A DNA stretch of 64,000 nucleotides from JACJWR01 sp964556255 (GCA_964556255.1 CAZKVQ010000002.1:1-64000); one strand, 5' to 3'; shown: positions 1 through 8,452, numbered from the stretch's first letter. The notes: generated by a model not told the origin, from the sequence alone. Translations and numbers: made by a program.

Positions 1-44
1 GGCCTGCAAAGCCGTGTACACGGGTTCGAATCCCGTCTCCACCT
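1..44 (+). tRNA. tRNA-Cys (GCA), 5' end outside window
   Basis: The anticodon arm (stem GGC/GCC, loop CTGCAAA) gives anticodon GCA. The T-arm has stem ACGGG/CCCGT at 20-24 and 32-36. The 3' acceptor strand CTCCACC is followed by discriminator T at 44, as expected for tRNA-Cys. The acceptor 5' strand and D-arm lie before the window. Confidence 0.9.
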
Positions 45-67
45 CGCAGTACCAACTCCGCAGCGGC

Positions 68-142
<75 letters not shown>

Positions 143-144
143 TC

Positions 145-184
145 GGCGCAGGTCAGAGGGCTTTAGAGCCTTCTGGCCTGCGCC
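145..184 (+). terminator. Hairpin terminator of the tRNA operon
   Basis: A long inverted repeat starts directly after the tRNA-Val CCA: arms GGCGCAGG (145-152) and CCTGCGCC (177-184) are extended inward by a nearly complementary segment around a short TTTAG loop. It is followed by TTCTTCGT, only weakly T-rich. Position and stem length support an intrinsic terminator. Confidence 0.75.
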
Positions 185-313
185 TTCTTCGTGCCGGTTG
201 TGTCGACTGCCTCGGTGTTCCAGGCCCCGCCGACGAATCGCCGGCACCAGAGTCGGACAGCGGGTTCATGACGCTGCTCGACATCTAGCCGAACCCGTGA
301 TTCACCCCGGACG

Positions 314-319
314 TAAGGT
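314..319 (+). promoter_or_regulatory. -10 element TAAGGT, probable leaderless start
   Basis: TAAGGT fits the actinobacterial TANNNT -10 motif and ends 6 nt before the GTG start at 326. No Shine-Dalgarno sequence is present, so the transcript probably begins at the start codon. Confidence 0.45.
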
Positions 320-325
320 GGGACG

Positions 326-2146
326 GTGTTCACGACAGTCCTTAATCGCGGACGAACACCCGTCCCGTTGGATGAAGGAGCTGTAGTTGGTGCGATGAGT
401 CCCTTTCGGACTCCCGACACCTCGGGTACCCGCCAGGTGGGCCGATGCCTGGCTGTCCAGGTGCTGAATTTCTCAACCGCCGAAGCGCGCTCGGAGGAAG
501 TCCCCTTCGTGGACGCGCGCACGGGCTGTCTCATCGCCTCCTGGATGCGGCTGGACAATCGAGAGGATTTGGCCGCGGAATTCCGCTGGACGCCTGAACG
601 GACGCGCTCGGCGACCGATCCGGAGTTCCTGGCTGAAGCCTGGGATCGCTGGGGCACGGACTGTGCCGACCGACTGGAGGGCGACTTCGCGTTCGCGATC
701 TGGAACCCGCGCAGTTCCGAACTTTTCGTGGCCCGTGACTCGGCGGGTATCAAGCCGTTGTACTACGCGGAGACCCAGAACGCATTTGTCGTGTCCACCA
801 CGGCAGCTACCTTCCGGAGCGTGCCCGGGGTTGACGTCTCACCATCAAGGGAGTGGATGGGACTGTATCTCGAAGGCCAATCCATGGATTGGGAAACCAC
901 TGCGTTGACAGGCGTCCGCAAACTCCCGCCGGCCCACTGGTTGCGGGTTTCCGACGCTGGCATCCAGATGCATCGGTACCACTCATTTCGCGACGATTCT
1001 CCTTGGGAGACCCTGCGGGATCCGGTGTGGCTTGAGCGGTATCGCAGCAAGTTGTTCCGCGCTGTCGGCGATCGAATGCGCACGGACAGCCCGATCGGTG
1101 TCGAGTCCTCCGGAGGCCTGGACTCCTCCACCATTGTGGGCTTGGTGGCCCACCTGGATCCCCCGTCGGCGGACACTATGCACACCTTCGGTTTCGCGAC
1201 CCAACCCCTCGAGCCCGAGTACATGCTCGAAACCAGCCGGGTGCTGCGCATCACCAACAACCACGTCTTCGCGCGATATGGCGTTCAGGACGGGGCCGAA
1301 CGCGGCTGGCGGGCAATCGGGTACCCGGCCGAACACCCCAATGCCACGGGCCACATCCCCTTCTACCAACTCGCAAGCACGCTCAACGTGGGCACATTGC
1401 ACTCCGGCCACGGCGGCGACGAGGCGGTCACCCAGTCTGCCGGAATGGCCACGCAGGAGTTCATCGCCCGGCGCGACTACATGCGGGCCCTGCGGGAACT
1501 ACCTGGCAGACCGGTGGTGCGTCCGGCCAGGTTGGCCAAGCGGCTTTGGGTGGCGCGGCGTACCACGAACGTGCCGATGACCCGAGCGATGGTCGGCAGG
1601 CTCGACTCGACCGTGCTCACAGATGATGCCTTGGTGGAGCTGCAGGTGGAGCAGAGAGTGCGACAAGCGGCCCGATTCGACGCCCCCTACCGATCAGTGA
1701 ACACCTTCATCCTCGAGAATCGTCTCGGCCCGAATCTGTCCATCCGCACGGCCGAATGCAGCATCGTCGCGGCGGCATACGGCGTCGACTACCGGTGGCC
1801 ACTACTGGATCGGCGACTGCTCCAGCAGTATCTGTCGACTCCCACAGTATGGAAGTACGCCGAAGGTCTAGGCCGCTACCTTCACCGGCGGGCAATCTCC
1901 GGAATCGTTCCCGACAAAGTCGTCTGGAAGGCCGGGAAGGACATGGGCACGTCGGACGGGAACCTCACGACACCGGAGACCCCATTTCCCGAGACAGGCC
2001 GCGCAGAAGTGCCTAGCTTGCTCAAGGGTTTGGTCGACCCCAACAAAATCGCGCGCGTGCGGGCAGACCGCCGACCGGGGTCGCAGTTCGCCCGAAGCAT
2101 CAACCTCCAGCTGCTAGCCGACGTGTGTGCATGGTTGGACAGCTGA
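326..2146 (+). CDS. Asparagine-synthetase-like ligase without the glutaminase cysteine
   Basis: 606 aa with AsnB two-domain architecture. The N-terminal Ntn/GATase-II-like part runs to about residue 200, and the DNRxxL and GDFAFAIW motifs are visible. The C-terminal ATP-pyrophosphatase domain carries the PP-loop SGGLDSS (262-268) and GHGGDE (361-366). The family adenylates a carboxylate and condenses it with an amine. Residue 2, normally the catalytic Cys, is Phe, so glutamine hydrolysis is not expected. Free ammonia or another amine would be the nucleophile, as in lasso-peptide cyclases and beta-lactam synthetases, which share this loss. An in-frame TAA at 314 rules out a longer N-terminus. 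No peptide precursor or protease gene lies nearby, so the substrate is unknown. It converges with the ATP-grasp gene. Confidence 0.85.
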   Translation: MFTTVLNRGRTPVPLDEGAVVGAMSPFRTPDTSGTRQVGRCLAVQVLNFSTAEARSEEVPFVDARTGCLIASWMRLDNREDLAAEFRWTPERTRSATDPEFLAEAWDRWGTDCADRLEGDFAFAIWNPRSSELFVARDSAGIKPLYYAETQNAFVVSTTAATFRSVPGVDVSPSREWMGLYLEGQSMDWETTALTGVRKLPPAHWLRVSDAGIQMHRYHSFRDDSPWETLRDPVWLERYRSKLFRAVGDRMRTDSPIGVESSGGLDSSTIVGLVAHLDPPSADTMHTFGFATQPLEPEYMLETSRVLRITNNHVFARYGVQDGAERGWRAIGYPAEHPNATGHIPFYQLASTLNVGTLHSGHGGDEAVTQSAGMATQEFIARRDYMRALRELPGRPVVRPARLAKRLWVARRTTNVPMTRAMVGRLDSTVLTDDALVELQVEQRVRQAARFDAPYRSVNTFILENRLGPNLSIRTAECSIVAAAYGVDYRWPLLDRRLLQQYLSTPTVWKYAEGLGRYLHRRAISGIVPDKVVWKAGKDMGTSDGNLTTPETPFPETGRAEVPSLLKGLVDPNKIARVRADRRPGSQFARSINLQLLADVCAWLDS

Positions 2147-2203
2147 CCGGAGGCCTGGTTCGGGTCGTGTCGGGTCTCGGCCGGGCGCGCCTCGTCCCTT
2201 CCG

Positions 2204-3604
2204 CTAGTGGAAAACCGCGTCGGCCAAGGAGTCCGGCTCGTCCCTCATGGTGAGACCGGCGAACAGGCCTCCACCGAGCCACTGCGGAACCGTTGTGCCA
2301 AAACCGGCATTGCCTTCGAGGAAGAGGTTGCCGTCGTCGGTAACGGCGATGTCCCAGGCTGCGGCGAAGAGTCCGGGGAACTGCCGATGTGCGCGCAGGG
2401 CGTCCCCCAGCGCCCTCCCGAAATCCGGGAGTCGCCGGCCGAGCAACTCGTGCTGAGCGCGACTCTCGCTCGCCTCCGTCGCGTTCGAGCCGGTCGCGGC
2501 CCGCAGCCAACCGGGTACCGCAGGGGGTCCCACCTCGCCATCGGGGTTCAGGCGAAACAGGGCATAGAACTGCCCGCCAGGATCGGTGGGCGCCAGCGGT
2601 ATCTCCAGGCAGGCGCTGAACAACCGCGGTCCGGAACGTACGTTCCAACCTCGCCCTAGCGTGGTTCCGACATCGCGCGTGACGATACGCAGGGTGACAA
2701 CGTCGGATGGATCCGCCAGACCGTCGAACATCGAGTGGCTAACCAGGCGAGGCTGAATGAGGTACTCCTCTGCACCGAGGCGCTCGCGTAACCACGACTG
2801 GGGATCTACGACAGGGTCAGCGGACTGATACTGCCGTAGCACCCACCCGTGACCGTCCTTGTTCAGCTCGAACGCGCCCTCACCTCGTGAGCCGGCTCGG
2901 CGTTTGCCGTGAACCCTCGGCCAGCAGGCCAGCCAACCTGCGACCAACGCGTCGACGTCTGCCAGCCGGGCTTCGTCCGGTGTCACCCGAATCTCAGGAA
3001 CGCAGGGGATCCCGGCGCCGGACAGTCGGGTCGCGGTCGCGACTTTGTCACCCAAGGTGCGGATGTGGCGGCGACCCTCGGCTGTTCCGGAGGCCGCGTT
3101 CCACCCTTGTTCCGCATCGTAGGCGTACTCGGCCCACCGTTGGGTCCAGCCATCGCGGAGCAAACCGAGTCGATAGGCATCATTCGGAGTGACGGCATGC
3201 CGCCGCGCCAGTCCGCGTAACCGGGAGAGCTGGGTTTCGGCAGGAACGCCGGTGGCCGCCGCGAACCGCCGCATCTGTTCATCAGGCACGGCACCAACTG
3301 CACGCGCGGCACCCGAGGAAATCCATCTAGCGAGAAGCCACACCTGCACCGGCAGAGCGGTCAGCCCGGCGGCGCCGCGACCCACACCCAACAGCGTCCG
3401 GCGATGGATCCGCATAGCGGGTGTGGCATCGGGGCTGAGGAATTGACCACTGACGACGGCTGACGGTTGACCCTGCCGCCACATCGATGCCCACCGGCCC
3501 AGACGTCCAGCGCGCAGGATCGGCATGCGCCTCAGTCTGGCAGGCGTCCATCCCATCCGCGAGCGCCCGATCACGGCCGTGTCGAACGGTTGATCATGCT
3601 GCAT
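2204..3604 (-). CDS. ATP-grasp enzyme, sugar-transfer-associated type
   Basis: 466 aa as drawn. The middle and C-terminal parts look like ATP-grasp: an LNKDGHGWVLRQY segment, then EYLIQPRLVSH, a VTLRIVT strand and the metal-binding EGN (430-432) near the end. The closest family I can name is the sugar-transfer-associated ATP-grasp (PF14397), usually linked to cell-surface or small-molecule ligation. Residues 60-100 contain an RR-rich stretch and a hydrophobic helix, possibly a membrane anchor. The start is uncertain: Met1 has no SD, while Met27 (3526) follows a GAGG. It is divergent from the SET gene with only 34 bp between starts. The substrate is unknown. Confidence 0.7.
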   Translation of the reverse strand: MQHDQPFDTAVIGRSRMGWTPARLRRMPILRAGRLGRWASMWRQGQPSAVVSGQFLSPDATPAMRIHRRTLLGVGRGAAGLTALPVQVWLLARWISSGAARAVGAVPDEQMRRFAAATGVPAETQLSRLRGLARRHAVTPNDAYRLGLLRDGWTQRWAEYAYDAEQGWNAASGTAEGRRHIRTLGDKVATATRLSGAGIPCVPEIRVTPDEARLADVDALVAGWLACWPRVHGKRRAGSRGEGAFELNKDGHGWVLRQYQSADPVVDPQSWLRERLGAEEYLIQPRLVSHSMFDGLADPSDVVTLRIVTRDVGTTLGRGWNVRSGPRLFSACLEIPLAPTDPGGQFYALFRLNPDGEVGPPAVPGWLRAATGSNATEASESRAQHELLGRRLPDFGRALGDALRAHRQFPGLFAAAWDIAVTDDGNLFLEGNAGFGTTVPQWLGGGLFAGLTMRDEPDSLADAVFH

Positions 3605-3626
3605 GGCCGGGTGCCGGGGCGACGCG

Positions 3627-3632
3627 TAATGT
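3627..3632 (+). promoter_or_regulatory. -10 element TAATGT, leaderless start of SET gene
   Basis: TAATGT ends 6 nt before the GTG at 3639, with no SD in between. On the opposite strand TTGACA (3631-3636) resembles a -35, but no -10 follows at proper spacing. Confidence 0.5.
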
Positions 3633-3638
3633 CAAGGC

Positions 3639-4853
3639 GTGCGGATTGTCAGCGATGACCCCGAGGTGCGGCGGCTCGTTCGACTCGTGGCCGACACTGT
3701 TCTGGCCGGCGGCGGCACGATCCACTCTGAGTTGGTGGTCAACCACGAGGGACCATCGCTGTGGCTGTCACTTCCCCGTGGCGCCAACCCCTACGCGGAC
3801 GAGGCCATCGATGCCCCGCACCCGAACGCCCCACCCATCCTGATCATCCCGCACGGCTTACACATCCCGGTCACGAACCTGGACTGGGCTCCCAGCGATA
3901 CCGAACTCGCCTACCGGGCAGGTACGGAGCACCTCAGCGACGCCCAGCGGACGATCCTCGACTCGATGGTTGCGCTCTTCAACACGCTGGACAAGGTACG
4001 CATCATCGGGCGGGGCCACGCGCAGCACTCAGTACGCAGCGACCCCGAACTGCTGGCACTCATCCGCGACGCGCGCCCGAAGTGGGACGAGGCAGGGCGA
4101 AACCCACGACGACCAGTGCAAGGTGTAGACGGCGCGTCGCAGGATGAGCCAGCTGTCGCACCAGCAGGCCCAGCCGCATCACCGGCTCACACCGTGGTGC
4201 GCTCCCGGCTGCGATCGGAAATGGGGGAAGGCGATGACGGCCCCAGGGGGTACTTCATGCCCATGATCGACATGCTCAACCATCACCCCTACGGCTCGCG
4301 CTACGAGCGCACCGACGAGGGTGCCTGGTTGATCCGGGCGCACCACCCGACGCCGGGCGATCAGGTCTTCGTCCGATACAACAAAGCCGATGCGCTGGGG
4401 ATCGCGCTGGGACTGGGCTACTTCGAACCGGACACCCGATTCGTCGCGTCGGTCGCGTGCGAATGTGACGTGCCGCCGATCGGTCGAATCCGAATCCTGG
4501 GGGTGGGCGTGAATCGTCAGCGGCTTCCCGCGCCCCGGGTAGAGCGCACCGACGACGGGCTGAGCATCGCCGGGGTTGAGTTGTCTGCCGATTCGCTGCC
4601 AACCCTGCGAACATTACTGTCAATGCCGCTCCTGTCGATGAGCCCCACCGTTCCCGAGGCAGAGGTGCCGGTCCTCGTCGACGCCATCATCGACCGGATT
4701 GTCGAGGCATGCCGTGACTTCTACCTGCGCCTGGCTGCCCTGCCGGTTGCAGACCGGGAATCCGGGTCGAATCCAGACCTGCGCAAGTTGTTCACCCGAG
4801 TTGCTCGGCGACAGTTGGTGCTTCTGGACGAACTAGCCGACGCCGGTCCGTAG
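3639..4853 (+). CDS. SET-domain protein (Rubisco-LSMT/SETD-like), putative protein methyltransferase
   Basis: 404 aa. Residues 28-75 resemble the start of a split SET domain, ending in LIIPHGL. A variable helical insert follows, with a Pro/Ala linker around 160-185. The hallmark MPMIDMLNHHPYGS at 207-220 matches the PxxDMxNH S-adenosylmethionine-binding motif. GDQVFVRYNKADAL...LGYF (240-261) matches the following conserved Tyr/YGF segment. The C-terminal third is helical, like the Rubisco-LSMT substrate-binding domain. Known members methylate lysine or histidine on proteins; the target here is unknown. The start rests on the -10 spacing. This is a domain assignment by eye, not a search. Confidence 0.65.
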   Translation: MRIVSDDPEVRRLVRLVADTVLAGGGTIHSELVVNHEGPSLWLSLPRGANPYADEAIDAPHPNAPPILIIPHGLHIPVTNLDWAPSDTELAYRAGTEHLSDAQRTILDSMVALFNTLDKVRIIGRGHAQHSVRSDPELLALIRDARPKWDEAGRNPRRPVQGVDGASQDEPAVAPAGPAASPAHTVVRSRLRSEMGEGDDGPRGYFMPMIDMLNHHPYGSRYERTDEGAWLIRAHHPTPGDQVFVRYNKADALGIALGLGYFEPDTRFVASVACECDVPPIGRIRILGVGVNRQRLPAPRVERTDDGLSIAGVELSADSLPTLRTLLSMPLLSMSPTVPEAEVPVLVDAIIDRIVEACRDFYLRLAALPVADRESGSNPDLRKLFTRVARRQLVLLDELADAGP

Positions 4854-4940
4854 CTGACAGGCGTGGCCCATGGCATGCTGGGCGAGTCGACTCGACGTGC
4901 CCGCCCGCACGCTCGACCCGAGCGTCGGAGGTGCAGCTGT

Positions 4941-5846
4941 ATGGACGGCACTGCCGACATCGAGCGTCGCCGAGAAAGGCTCAGGGAGCGCTATCGTCAG
5001 CTCGCCGCGTTACGGGAAAAGTCGCCTGCGGCCGCGGTGATCACACGCTTCAATGACATCGACGGCAGCGACCTCTCGCTGCTCATCTCGCTGGAGTTGT
5101 TCACCACGATCATTCCCCTGATGATCATCGGATTCGCCTATCTCAGCGGATTTGCCCCGGAAGCGAGCCCCGGCACGATCGTGGTGGAGAATTTCGGGAT
5201 CAGCGGATCCCTTAGTGACCAGGTCAGCCAGGCCTTCGGATCCTCCGCTGAACTGCGCTCCACCTGGTCATTCGTGGGAGTTGCCGGATTCCTGGTGTGG
5301 GGTATCCCTATGTCCATCTCTATCGCAGGCATGTATGCGAAGGCCTGGCAACGCGAGCAGTTCAACAGGTGGTCACGTCTGGCGCGTGGAGGCACCTGGT
5401 TCCTGCTCTACCTGGGCATGCTCGCTCTGCGTCAGAACATCACCTTCCACAACAATCCGCACGGGTGGCGGGCTGTTCTGCTGTTCGCCGCCGCACAGAT
5501 CCCTGTGTGGATCTTCTGGTCACTGACACCGTTGCTGCTCGTACGGAACGGCGGGCGCGGGCCGAGGTTCCTGCTACTGGCAGGCCTTGCGGGCGTGGCA
5601 ATCGACGGTCTGATCATCCCGTTGGCTTCGCGTCTGATCTTCCCCTCCCTACTCGAAGGCTTCACGGCCTTCGGTCCCATCGGAACGGCCATGGCGCTTC
5701 TCACCTGGTGCGGCGTGATCGGCGCAGGTTGGGTGATCACGGCCTGCGCTTCCGCGACCTGGTGGGAACGAAGCGCCCCGGCCACAACCGTCATCGGGGC
5801 GCAGTCTGCAGACGACGGAGACCTGCCCGGGATCGTGAACGCATAG
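4941..5846 (+). CDS. Polytopic membrane protein, distantly YihY/BrkB-like
   Basis: 301 aa. The ATG at 4941 has GGAGG 10 nt upstream, preferred over the in-frame start at 4863. A charged Arg/Glu-rich N-terminal helix (residues 1-30) precedes about six hydrophobic segments, beginning at LLISLELFTTIIPLMIIGFAY. The arrangement of a first helix with a Pro in its middle and a DGS-like motif before it recalls the YihY family, but conservation is weak. It follows the SET gene by 87 bp on the same strand and converges with the secreted protein gene. Confidence 0.6.
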   Translation: MDGTADIERRRERLRERYRQLAALREKSPAAAVITRFNDIDGSDLSLLISLELFTTIIPLMIIGFAYLSGFAPEASPGTIVVENFGISGSLSDQVSQAFGSSAELRSTWSFVGVAGFLVWGIPMSISIAGMYAKAWQREQFNRWSRLARGGTWFLLYLGMLALRQNITFHNNPHGWRAVLLFAAAQIPVWIFWSLTPLLLVRNGGRGPRFLLLAGLAGVAIDGLIIPLASRLIFPSLLEGFTAFGPIGTAMALLTWCGVIGAGWVITACASATWWERSAPATTVIGAQSADDGDLPGIVNA

Positions 5847-5856
5847 GTGGACGGGG

Positions 5857-6495
5857 TCAGCGCCGACCCATGAACTTGATGTTCGTTCGAATGGTCTGCA
5901 TGAGGGTGAGGTTGCTCGCCCACATACTCGACGGCGCAACCATCGTGTAGCCACTCCATCCGAACGACCAGGTGTTGTTGAAGGAGTCCGCGCTGATCCA
6001 TCCGCGCACGCTCTGACGACCCTTCAGCCGGTGATTTCGAATGCCGCTCCAAGTGGCGCTCTGACTCGTGATTCGGCTGAAGTAGTTGAGTCTGGTGGTC
6101 GTCACCGGGCTCCACGAGATGAACTTGTAACTGGCCAGTGGATGGAGGTCCAGCCCGCCCGCGCGGGCGGTGTAGTTGATGACCCATCGGGGCGTAACCG
6201 GTCCGGGCGAGCCCGAGACGTAGCCAAACTCGACGACGATGTCGCCGGTCGGCGAACTGATGCTCAGGCCGTTGGCGTTCTCGACCGCCTGCCAGCGGCT
6301 GTTGGGCATCCAGTAGATGAAGTAGCGACCCTCTCGGCGAACCCAGCCAGGCGGTGGCCTCAGGGCCGCAGCCACCTGAGTGGGTGCCGATGCGGGGGCG
6401 GCCGCGGCCGCCGTCCCGGCCATGGTTCCCGCTAAAACCCCCGTGGTGAGGCCCGCAACGAACATTCCCGTGGCCAGCCTTGTCCACCTGCTCAC
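5857..6495 (-). CDS. Secreted protein of unknown function
   Basis: 212 aa from GTG 6495, which has a GGAG SD. The N-terminus (SRWTRLATGMFVAGL... then an Ala-rich AAAAAPASA) is a clear Sec signal peptide. The mature part is rich in Trp, Ser and Tyr (PPPGWVRREGRYFIYWMP; YKFISWSPV; SFGWSGYTMV), suggesting a beta-rich fold. No Cys is seen in the mature region. I do not recognise the family. Confidence 0.7.
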   Translation of the reverse strand: MSRWTRLATGMFVAGLTTGVLAGTMAGTAAAAAPASAPTQVAAALRPPPGWVRREGRYFIYWMPNSRWQAVENANGLSISSPTGDIVVEFGYVSGSPGPVTPRWVINYTARAGGLDLHPLASYKFISWSPVTTTRLNYFSRITSQSATWSGIRNHRLKGRQSVRGWISADSFNNTWSFGWSGYTMVAPSSMWASNLTLMQTIRTNIKFMGRR

Positions 6496-6691
6496 GACAC
6501 TCGCCTCCACTCCAATAGTCCCCCTTCGGTGGGGCGGGAAACCAGCATCCGGGCGCGAAATCAACCACCCGGATGTCTGGACCGAGGGAGCCGTGACCTA
6601 CCGCTCGGCCTGCGCCACGATTACGTGCGCCACGGATCCGATGCTTGGGCCTTCGGACCGTCTCCAAGGCCTCGCCTACGGCGGTCGTATG

Positions 6692-7321
6692 TCAGCGCTG
6701 AGAGGCCTGCTCGAGTGCCGACAGCAGGACAGGTACCGGCTGGGCGCCGGCGACTCCAACCTTGCGATCGACAACGAAGAAGGGCACCCCGTTGGCGCCA
6801 AGTTGCGCAGCCATGGCTTGGTCCTCGACAACGTCAGCGACGTACGCATCGCCGGCGAGCATCTCTCCGGCCTCAGCGGGGTCCAGCCCTGCCTCCACCA
6901 GCAGTGGCTCCAGGTCTGACAGGGTGAATACCGGCTGCCCGAGTTCGAAGTAGGCGTGGAACACGGCCTCGAGGAGGGCAGCTCCGGCCTCCCGCTCTTG
7001 GGCCCAGAGCACTAGTCGGTGGGCGGTGGCGGTGTTGCCTGTCAGGGTCTTGTCCAGCTGATAGTGCAAACCGTCACCGGCCGCCGTGTCCGTGACGTCG
7101 CTCATCATCTCGATGGCCTGACTTCGGTCGATGCCGTACTTCTCTGCGAGTACGTCGACCGTCGGGCGCCCCGCCGTCTGTGCGCCAGGATCCAGTTGAA
7201 ATGCCCGGTGACGCACCCGCACCTGGTCCCCCTGCGGGAACTCGGCGAGGGCGCGCTCCAACCGGCGCTTGCCGATGAAGCACCAGGGACAGACAACGTC
7301 GGACCAGACTTCGACCTCCAT
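6692..7321 (-). CDS. DsbA-family oxidoreductase, FrnE-like
   Basis: 209 aa from ATG 7321, with GGAGGG upstream. It begins EVEVWSDVVCPWCFIGKRRLE: a thioredoxin-fold strand with a CPWC active site near residue 11. The helical insertion and the C-terminal GVPFFVVD cis-Pro motif complete a DsbA/FrnE fold. There is no signal peptide, so it acts in the cytoplasm, as FrnE-like disulfide isomerases do. 2-hydroxychromene-2-carboxylate isomerase is a related alternative, but the CxxC favours redox work. Confidence 0.88.
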   Translation of the reverse strand: MEVEVWSDVVCPWCFIGKRRLERALAEFPQGDQVRVRHRAFQLDPGAQTAGRPTVDVLAEKYGIDRSQAIEMMSDVTDTAAGDGLHYQLDKTLTGNTATAHRLVLWAQEREAGAALLEAVFHAYFELGQPVFTLSDLEPLLVEAGLDPAEAGEMLAGDAYVADVVEDQAMAAQLGANGVPFFVVDRKVGVAGAQPVPVLLSALEQASQR

Positions 7322-7423
7322 CGGTTCCCTCCGTGATTCGCAGCCGAAACTGATGTGCCGTGATCGGGTTGCGCAAGCGTCGAGGCCACAATCAGGGCGG
7401 TGATCCGACAAGCAAACCACTGT

Positions 7424-7457
7424 CCCAACGTTGTGGGCAACGCCCTCCAACGTTGGG
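7424..7457. promoter_or_regulatory. Paired CCAACGTTG palindromes, possible operator
   Basis: CCAACGTTG occurs at 7425-7433 and again at 7447-7455 (the second inside CCAACGTTGGG). The two are 22 bp apart, about two helical turns. The core CAACGTTG is self-complementary. A further partial copy, ACGTTGG, lies at 7511-7517. They sit in the 246-bp intergenic region between divergent frnE-like and pentapeptide genes. Confidence 0.35.
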
Positions 7458-7567
7458 AAGGTTGCCGATCAACCGCTCCAGCGGCCGGTTGAATGACGAA
7501 AGCGGGTCTCACGTTGGACGACGGTGACTAGGATTGGCCGCCACAATTGCCGGATCCAGGAGCAGGC

Positions 7568-8296
7568 ATGACAGAGGAACCGCCCCCGCTGCCGCCCCCG
7601 CCGCCACTGCCGCCACCGCCACCAGGTGCTCGCGGCACCTCGGCAGCTCGCGAACCGGGTCCGCGCCCGAGCGCAGGGCCGCAACGAAATGGCCTTGGTA
7701 CGGCGGCGCTCGTGCTGGGGGTCCTGCAGTTCCTCTGCCTTCCGATCGTCGGCACGATCCTGGCGATCGTCTTCGGGAAGATCGGCATGAATCGTGCGCG
7801 CCGGGGTGAGGCGAGCAACGGTGGGGTGGCGTCCGCCGGCTTTGCCTTGGGGATCATCGGGCTCGTACTCGCCGTCGTCGGTGGGATCGCTGGGGCAATC
7901 ATCGGGGCGAATGCCGGCATGACCAGCCTCAGTGACCCGAGTGCGGAGCCCGACGAATGCCAGGTCAGTCCTGGCGCGCAACTGACGGCGGTCAGCTTGA
8001 GCAACTGCAACCTCGCCGGAGCGGATCTACCCGGGATCGCTCTCACAGCCGCGTCAGTGAGCGGCGTCAATCTCAATCGGGCCAACCTGGACCAGGTTCG
8101 GATGACCAACACCTCCATCTCGATGTCGAACCTGAGCCGCGCACGCCTGCGCAATTGCGTTCTGACCAACGTGAGCATCGCCTCCTCCGATCTCAGAGGA
8201 GCCGACTTCACGGGCTGCACCCTCACCAACCTTGCGCTCGCCGGTTCGAATTACGACTCCACGACAACGTGGCCTGCAGGGTTCACGCCGTACTGA
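7568..8296 (+). CDS. Membrane protein with DUF4190 and pentapeptide repeats
   Basis: 242 aa. The ATG at 7568 is preceded by GGAG. The order is a Pro-rich N-terminus (about 15 prolines in residues 4-20), two hydrophobic helices around residues 45-115 with the DUF4190 pattern (GILAIVFGKIG...GFALGIIGL), then pentapeptide repeats. Repeats read LSNCNLAGADLPG..., VNLNRANLDQV, MSNLSRARLRN and SSDLRGADFTG, with Leu/Asn/Ala at the central positions of a right-handed quadrilateral beta-helix. The helix is predicted to be outside the membrane. The function is unknown; such domains usually mediate protein binding. Confidence 0.75.
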   Translation: MTEEPPPLPPPPPLPPPPPGARGTSAAREPGPRPSAGPQRNGLGTAALVLGVLQFLCLPIVGTILAIVFGKIGMNRARRGEASNGGVASAGFALGIIGLVLAVVGGIAGAIIGANAGMTSLSDPSAEPDECQVSPGAQLTAVSLSNCNLAGADLPGIALTAASVSGVNLNRANLDQVRMTNTSISMSNLSRARLRNCVLTNVSIASSDLRGADFTGCTLTNLALAGSNYDSTTTWPAGFTPY

Positions 8297-8452
8297 GCAG
8301 GCCCGGCGGGAACGGAGCCTGCCGTTGAGGTTCGATACCTACGGCGGGCCTATTCGGCCAATTGGGCTGGCTGAGATCCCGAGTCTCGCGCGTTGATGAC
8401 TGCCGCGGCGAAACTGCTAGATTCGCCACCTGAGCCGAAAGGGACCCAGCCC

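Noticed and set aside
185..325. Possible RiPP precursor peptide before the AsnB-like gene
   Set aside because: Short frames here lack an SD and a leader/core pattern and overlap the tRNA terminator; not supported.
326..2146. Lasso peptide cluster
   Set aside because: There is no precursor, no RRE/leader-binding protein and no B-type protease in the vicinity; only the cyclase-like fold is present.
5432..6667. Minus-strand open frame of 411 codons
   Set aside because: It overlaps the secreted-protein gene and the membrane gene in wrong frames; the secreted-protein frame has an SD and a signal peptide.
7600..7622. CCG/CCA tract as a repeat element
   Set aside because: It is the coding sequence of the polyproline N-terminus.
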